A stretch of 64,000 bases of DNA from Ananas comosus (taxonomy: Eukaryota > Streptophyta > Magnoliopsida > Poales > Bromeliaceae): the NCBI RefSeq assembly GCF_001540865.1, contig NC_033629.1, forward strand, positions 10,103,873-10,167,872, in the 5' to 3' direction. The position numbers and the translations under genes were made by a program. Shown here piece after piece: positions 59,664-64,000 of this stretch. The notes below the pieces were generated by a model. The model searched no databases, was not told the origin of the DNA, and saw nothing but the letters and a program-made list of their open reading frames with translations. Numbering within the stretch: position 1 is the stretch's first letter; the number at the start of each line of letters is the position of its first letter.

Positions 59664-62600
59664 TCATCCCCGTTCGTTCTTGGAACTGGGCCAGCCGTTG
59701 ACAGACTGTCCCTTCATCTTGGCATGTATTCTCATCTGAACCGAACTCTCCATTGCCATTGCCTCTCGGATGTTATTTTGGAGCTGTACGCAGAGCTCGT
59801 CAAGGGAGAGCATGGGGAATGGCTCTTCGATAAGAACACCAACCTAGAATTTTGTTCGAAAGAGATTTGGTGAGTCGAGAGAAAAAAATAAAAGCAGCAG
59901 GTAACAGGTAAATTGAGGACCGTGGAAAACAACAGTGGGAGAGTGGTGTTGAGCGGTGTTGAGTGGGAACTGGAATAGTTTTAGAGTTCTTGATTGGCTG
60001 TTTTAGACTTGGCCTCTCAGAGTGTCCGCTCCGGGATGGCCCGAACCCAATTTCAGCTTTAGAAAACCCAATTTCAGCTTTAGAAGTTATGCACATAAAC
60101 TAAGATTCCTGGTTCATATAAGGGTGAGTAAGAGGAATTTGATTGATCAAATAGTAATATAGCTATCGACTCAGATGAAGAGACTAGAGACACCCTCCTT
60201 TTCTTTTATTATTAAGGTTGACAAGCTTCAAAGAATCTTCAGCACTAGAAACAACGTAAACAATCAGTAATCACGATCAACGAAAGCATATTTTACTGAA
60301 TTTATAATTTCAACATGTCAAAATATTCGGATACATTCATTATAAGCACTGTAAGTAACACCATGAGTAATGCACAACTAACATAACCGAGTCAGGTTAG
60401 TGAACGTTAGAACTGTAAGAGCAAACAACCTGAGAAAGTAAAACTGCTTACTTCTTCGATGCAGAATAAAGTGGCTGCACTGATGAAAGTAGCAGGGACA
60501 ACAATCCAGTTGCACTCGTCCCACAGTATAATTGGAAGCGTAAGATGCCAAAGGACAAGAAATCGTGAAGTTAACCTTGTATATGAAAGAGGAATTGGAA
60601 TGCCTATGAGCTGTTCACAAACACCAATGCCTTCATAGAAACAGGACAGTTTTGATTCCTGAGATAACAAGTAAGACACTTAACTATATAAATTAAGACA
60701 ACATCCAGAAAAGTTCATCTGAGAAACTTAAATTGAAAACAAGCCAAGGACATAGTGAATTAATGTAAAGAGGAAAGCAAGTGGTTATTCTTCGTAGGAT
60801 CCCAAGAAATAACCAAAGACATATACTGATGTTTAATCTCACTAAAGCTAGAAATTAATCATGATAGACTACTCAGAGTCGATGTCCTGCCATTTGCTTT
60901 AGCATATGGCTGCAATCACCTTAAGGTGAGCATTCAGCAAACAAAAATGTTTGGAGCTTGTGATGCGGTCGGAACCTTAATGAGTTTTTGAGCCTAAGAA
61001 GTAGAAGTTGAACTTCCGAGCTTCTACTTCTACTGCAAAGAAAAGTTCTCTGTGTGGATTTCAATGAAAAATAGTAGGCCCTCCTCTATGTGTTGCATCT
61101 CAGTACTTACACCGAACAGAACTACATTTATAGAGTATAGCAGCCAAAAAGGCCCTACAAATGTTCCCACATTCATCTTAAATTAATATTGTCAAGAAAA
61201 AAATAATTAAAATATTGGCAGATTAATAATCAATGCATGATGTTTTATCACGTGTAATTCAATATTTTCAAAACTTGTTTTCATCTAAGTTGAAAAAATG
61301 ATATCTTACAAAGCTATCAAAGGTACAAAGTGAAGTATTCATGGAAGAAACGCTTGCTAATTAGCCAGAGATAGATAGAAGCTAATTAATATTAACAACA
61401 AATTATAAGGTAGGTTGTGTTGTAGTGAAATAAATCCCACTTTTGGTAGTCCACAGTTAGCATTACTAAGTAAAAAAGATAAAGAGGTCCTAGAAACCAT
61501 TAATGGTGCCTCGGAAATAACAAAACTACAAAGAAAGTAACGAGGCAAATACTATAGCCACCAAATTAAATGATATAGCTTCAAAATCAGTAAATAAAGT
61601 TGATTCTTACAAGTGTTGTGGTTATTTCAGTAAATGGAGCATAACATGGATTAGCTCTAAACTACCAACCCTGTGAGAAGAGCTAATATTAGCTTTTTAG
61701 CCACAGACAAATTCAGAATCCAGTTGTTTACCCAAAAATAGCCTCTTTTGCTTGTGTTTCTACTAAAGGTTTTTTATGCTATTCATTCCTCTTTGAACCT
61801 CTATGAATTTTTATCAATTTTCAAACAACTAATCTACAATGTTCTATTTAATGGAGTGCCGGTTTTCAAACCCTTAACTAGTTAATATTGATTACTGACT
61901 TGATGCCATAAAATCATTCTGCAGCTTGAACCATATCAAATAATATACCTTCATATAATGTTTGGTCTAAGAGAGGCATACTGCTTAAAGAAGCATACCA
62001 AGATGTCTCTCTTATGTTCTTCGAAGTGTAAAATCTGAAGGCCTTGAGAAATAAAATCAAGAACACAGCGGGGTCGGTGCTTGGATCTCACAACTACCGC
62101 TAAATCATCCTCTTCAAGCAAATTTTGCAGATCTGCTCTCACATCTGAGCCATTAATAACATGACACTGCAACATAAACTCTAGTCATTGACTTGATTAA
62201 TATTGCTTCCAGGAAAGAATATCTAATTAGTTACAATGAACAGACAGATTAATTTCTAAAGAAGAGAAGCAAATGAAAGAGGAAGAGAAGTGCAAAATTT
62301 CTGACATAGCTCAGGCTTTTCATAGCAAATTTATTCTGAATCTTAGTTCCAAAATCCAATTAATATTAAGCTAAATTTATGGATGCACATTTTGAATTCG
62401 AATTTCATTTACTTCCACTGTAGAGGAAAATACTAAAAATTCTAAACAAAATCAAAGCCAGTTTTTACCCATCAGTCAAGGAAAAAGAAGAATCAAATTT
62501 CTCCATCATAGGACTTCATGAGCATAAAATTTTCTTCCATTGTGTCCATCTTGGTAATAATAGAAAAGCAGAGTCGTAGCATAATTTTGGAGGGTATATA

Positions 62601-64000
62601 TTATTGAACAACTACTACAATAGTTTTTCTACTCAAGAAGTAGAAGCCGAGCATTCGGGAAACAAGAAGTTTGCTAGGGCTTCTGGCCGTGAAAAAGAAG
62701 CAGAGATGAGCTTCAAGGCTATAGAAGCAGAATTTACAGCTTGAAGCTTCTACTTTTAGTTGCAGAGTGCAACTACTAGAAAGTATTTAATGAAAAAGCT
62801 TTTATTGCTTCTTTGAATAGCTCTACTCAAATAATCATAGCATAATTTGCGAGGTGATAGAACCTTGTAGCATTAGTATTGCAAGAAGAACAATGTTCAA
62901 AAAAAAAAAAAAAAAAAAAAATTGAGATTCGAAAGCATGCAATCTCTTTGGATCATAACGAGTAAATCTTCCCCTCATTACCTTTAGAGCAACAGGAAAC
63001 GCCATAATGTAGTTCAAGATCGCCCGCCTGATGCCATCCCTTTCCTTCGCTGACATCACCAACCCCGCTAGCTCATTGGCTCCTGCAATCACTTGCATCC
63101 ACACCTTCCTCCCCTCCTGGTGTTGAATATATAAAAATATTAAAAACATTGTTCTTCAGTAGCTCAAGCTTTTGAGAATCTGCTGTTTCATACCGTAATG
63201 AACCAGAAAGTCCTGTGAGCCCAAATGCGAGGGGGATGTAAAGTACAACAAATTTGTTCCCTGAATTTTGGTTATATATCTTTCTAGTCCTCGAAATTTC
63301 AAAAAAAATAATTTCGTCCTTGAAATTTGCCTAATTTCAACTTCATCCTCATCATTTATATTTGGTCCCTGAGTTTCGTAATAAATTTCAATATCATCCC
63401 TAAATTTGCACTTGACTTCAATTTGTCCTCAACATTTAAACTTTAACATAGTAAAATCTAAAAAGTTGCCAGCTTTTTCATCCATGAAATGTTGAAATAT
63501 ATGTAGGGAGCTTACTATACTACAACTCATTTTGAAACAGCTCTCTTACTTTTGGCAGTTTTGAGTTTACTACCCAACATTTCAAGTCATTTGATTTCAG
63601 CTATTGACGGCTATTTTGCTACCAAATTCAAATGCACTGCTTGCTCTAATTGAATTGTACTCCGTAAATCATATGAGATATTCTAAACAAGTTTAATAAG
63701 ATAAATAATGAGCCTGAATTTTATACCAAAAAAATGATTGAATGGTTCAAATCATATGAATTAAAATGGTAGATGGCAAAATCAAAATTTTGAAAGGCTA
63801 GATACTTGTTTCAAAATGGGTCACAGTTCCATAAAGCTCCATACATTTTTACGTCCATTAAACTAATCGAAGTAATTAATTGTGCACCAGGACACTTCTT
63901 GGACTAAATCTTTACAATTAAAACTAGTTAGAAATGTAGAGAACTAACTACCTGATCTATGACCCATTTTGATCCAACTACGCAACCATAAAAAATTTTG
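59664..64000 (-). CDS. chloroplast bestrophin-like chloride channel (VCCN1-like), 5' end outside window
   Basis: VCCN1 is a thylakoid voltage-dependent chloride channel that adjusts proton motive force after light changes. Coding exons found, in transcript order: 63116-62982, 62166-61999, 60658-60452 and 59843-59664, all in phase 0, giving 229 C-terminal residues. Seen: EGRKVWMQVIAGANELAG, LNYIMAFPVALK, CHVINGSDVRADLQNLLEEDDLA, SKHRPRC, then FYEGIGVCEQLIGIPIPLSYTRL and FLVLWHLTLPIILWDECNWIVVPATFISA with two hydrophobic stretches, FCIEE, and VGVLIEEPFPMLSLDELC near the end. The transit peptide and first membrane segments lie beyond 64000; 63117-64000 reads as intron. The tail (QSVNGWPSSKNERG) is not a feature I can place. 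Intron 3 contains a tandem 'cccaatttcagctttaga' pair at about 60.05 kb. Confidence 0.9.
62636..62830. repeat. 'agcttctactt' repeat in the channel gene intron
   Basis: 'ctcaagaagtagaagccgag' at the left and 'ttgaagcttctacttttagt' at the right are inverted, with several 'gaagc' and 'gcttc' words between; a related phrase 'cgagcttctacttctactgc' is at 61.02 kb. It is probably a small MITE or its ends. No coding. Confidence 0.4.

Overview
This window looks like nuclear DNA from a flowering plant, most likely a monocot. The genes have short exons with GT-AG introns. Long AT-rich intergenic stretches are packed with microsatellites and small transposons. The exons of one gene (48.1-52.7 kb) are very GC-rich with strong GC bias at third codon positions, which is typical of commelinid monocots. 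The repeat style made me think of pineapple or a relative, but that is only an impression.

Five host genes and one degenerate transposon-encoded gene can be read by hand splicing. (1) 4.1-8.4 kb, + strand: an ATG8 autophagy ubiquitin-like protein, 122 aa, with a leader intron. (2) 15.6-20.8 kb, + strand: a 155 aa secreted-peptide precursor ending in a 13-residue RGF/GOLVEN/CLEL-type peptide; its third intron is about 4.2 kb of nested palindromic repeats. (3) 25.5-29.5 kb, - strand: serine racemase, 332 aa, six coding exons. (4) 35.8-43.2 kb, + strand: a theta-class glutathione S-transferase, 250 aa, ending in the peroxisomal signal SKL. (5) 48.1-52.7 kb, + strand: a multiple C2 domain and transmembrane protein (MCTP/QUIRKY/FTIP-like), 977 aa. 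(6) 59.7 kb to past the right edge, - strand: the C-terminal part of a chloroplast bestrophin-like chloride channel (VCCN1-like). The genes have unrelated functions and no operon-like logic. Each sits alone between blocks of repeats.

Repeat layout: 0-4 kb holds retroelement-like remnants, a GA/CT-skewed GC-rich block, twin perfect hairpins, Helitron-like termini and a 0.6 kb direct duplication joined at an N. 12.0-12.9 kb has a small CACTA element abutting a Tourist-like MITE. 16.9-20.6 kb is a cluster of long foldback MITEs flanked by TA or CT microsatellites; relatives lie at 7.1 and 34.5 kb. 21.3-25.3 kb has a hAT-like MITE, a Tourist-like MITE, two tRNA-derived SINE copies with clear target-site duplications, and an LTR-like remnant. 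53.56-57.81 kb is a nearly complete PIF/Harbinger element that has lost its transposase core and carries a stop-interrupted Myb/SANT gene. I found no rRNA or tRNA genes and no CRISPR array.

All exon boundaries come from reading by eye: splice signals, reading phase, and remembered similarity to plant protein families. No alignment was run.
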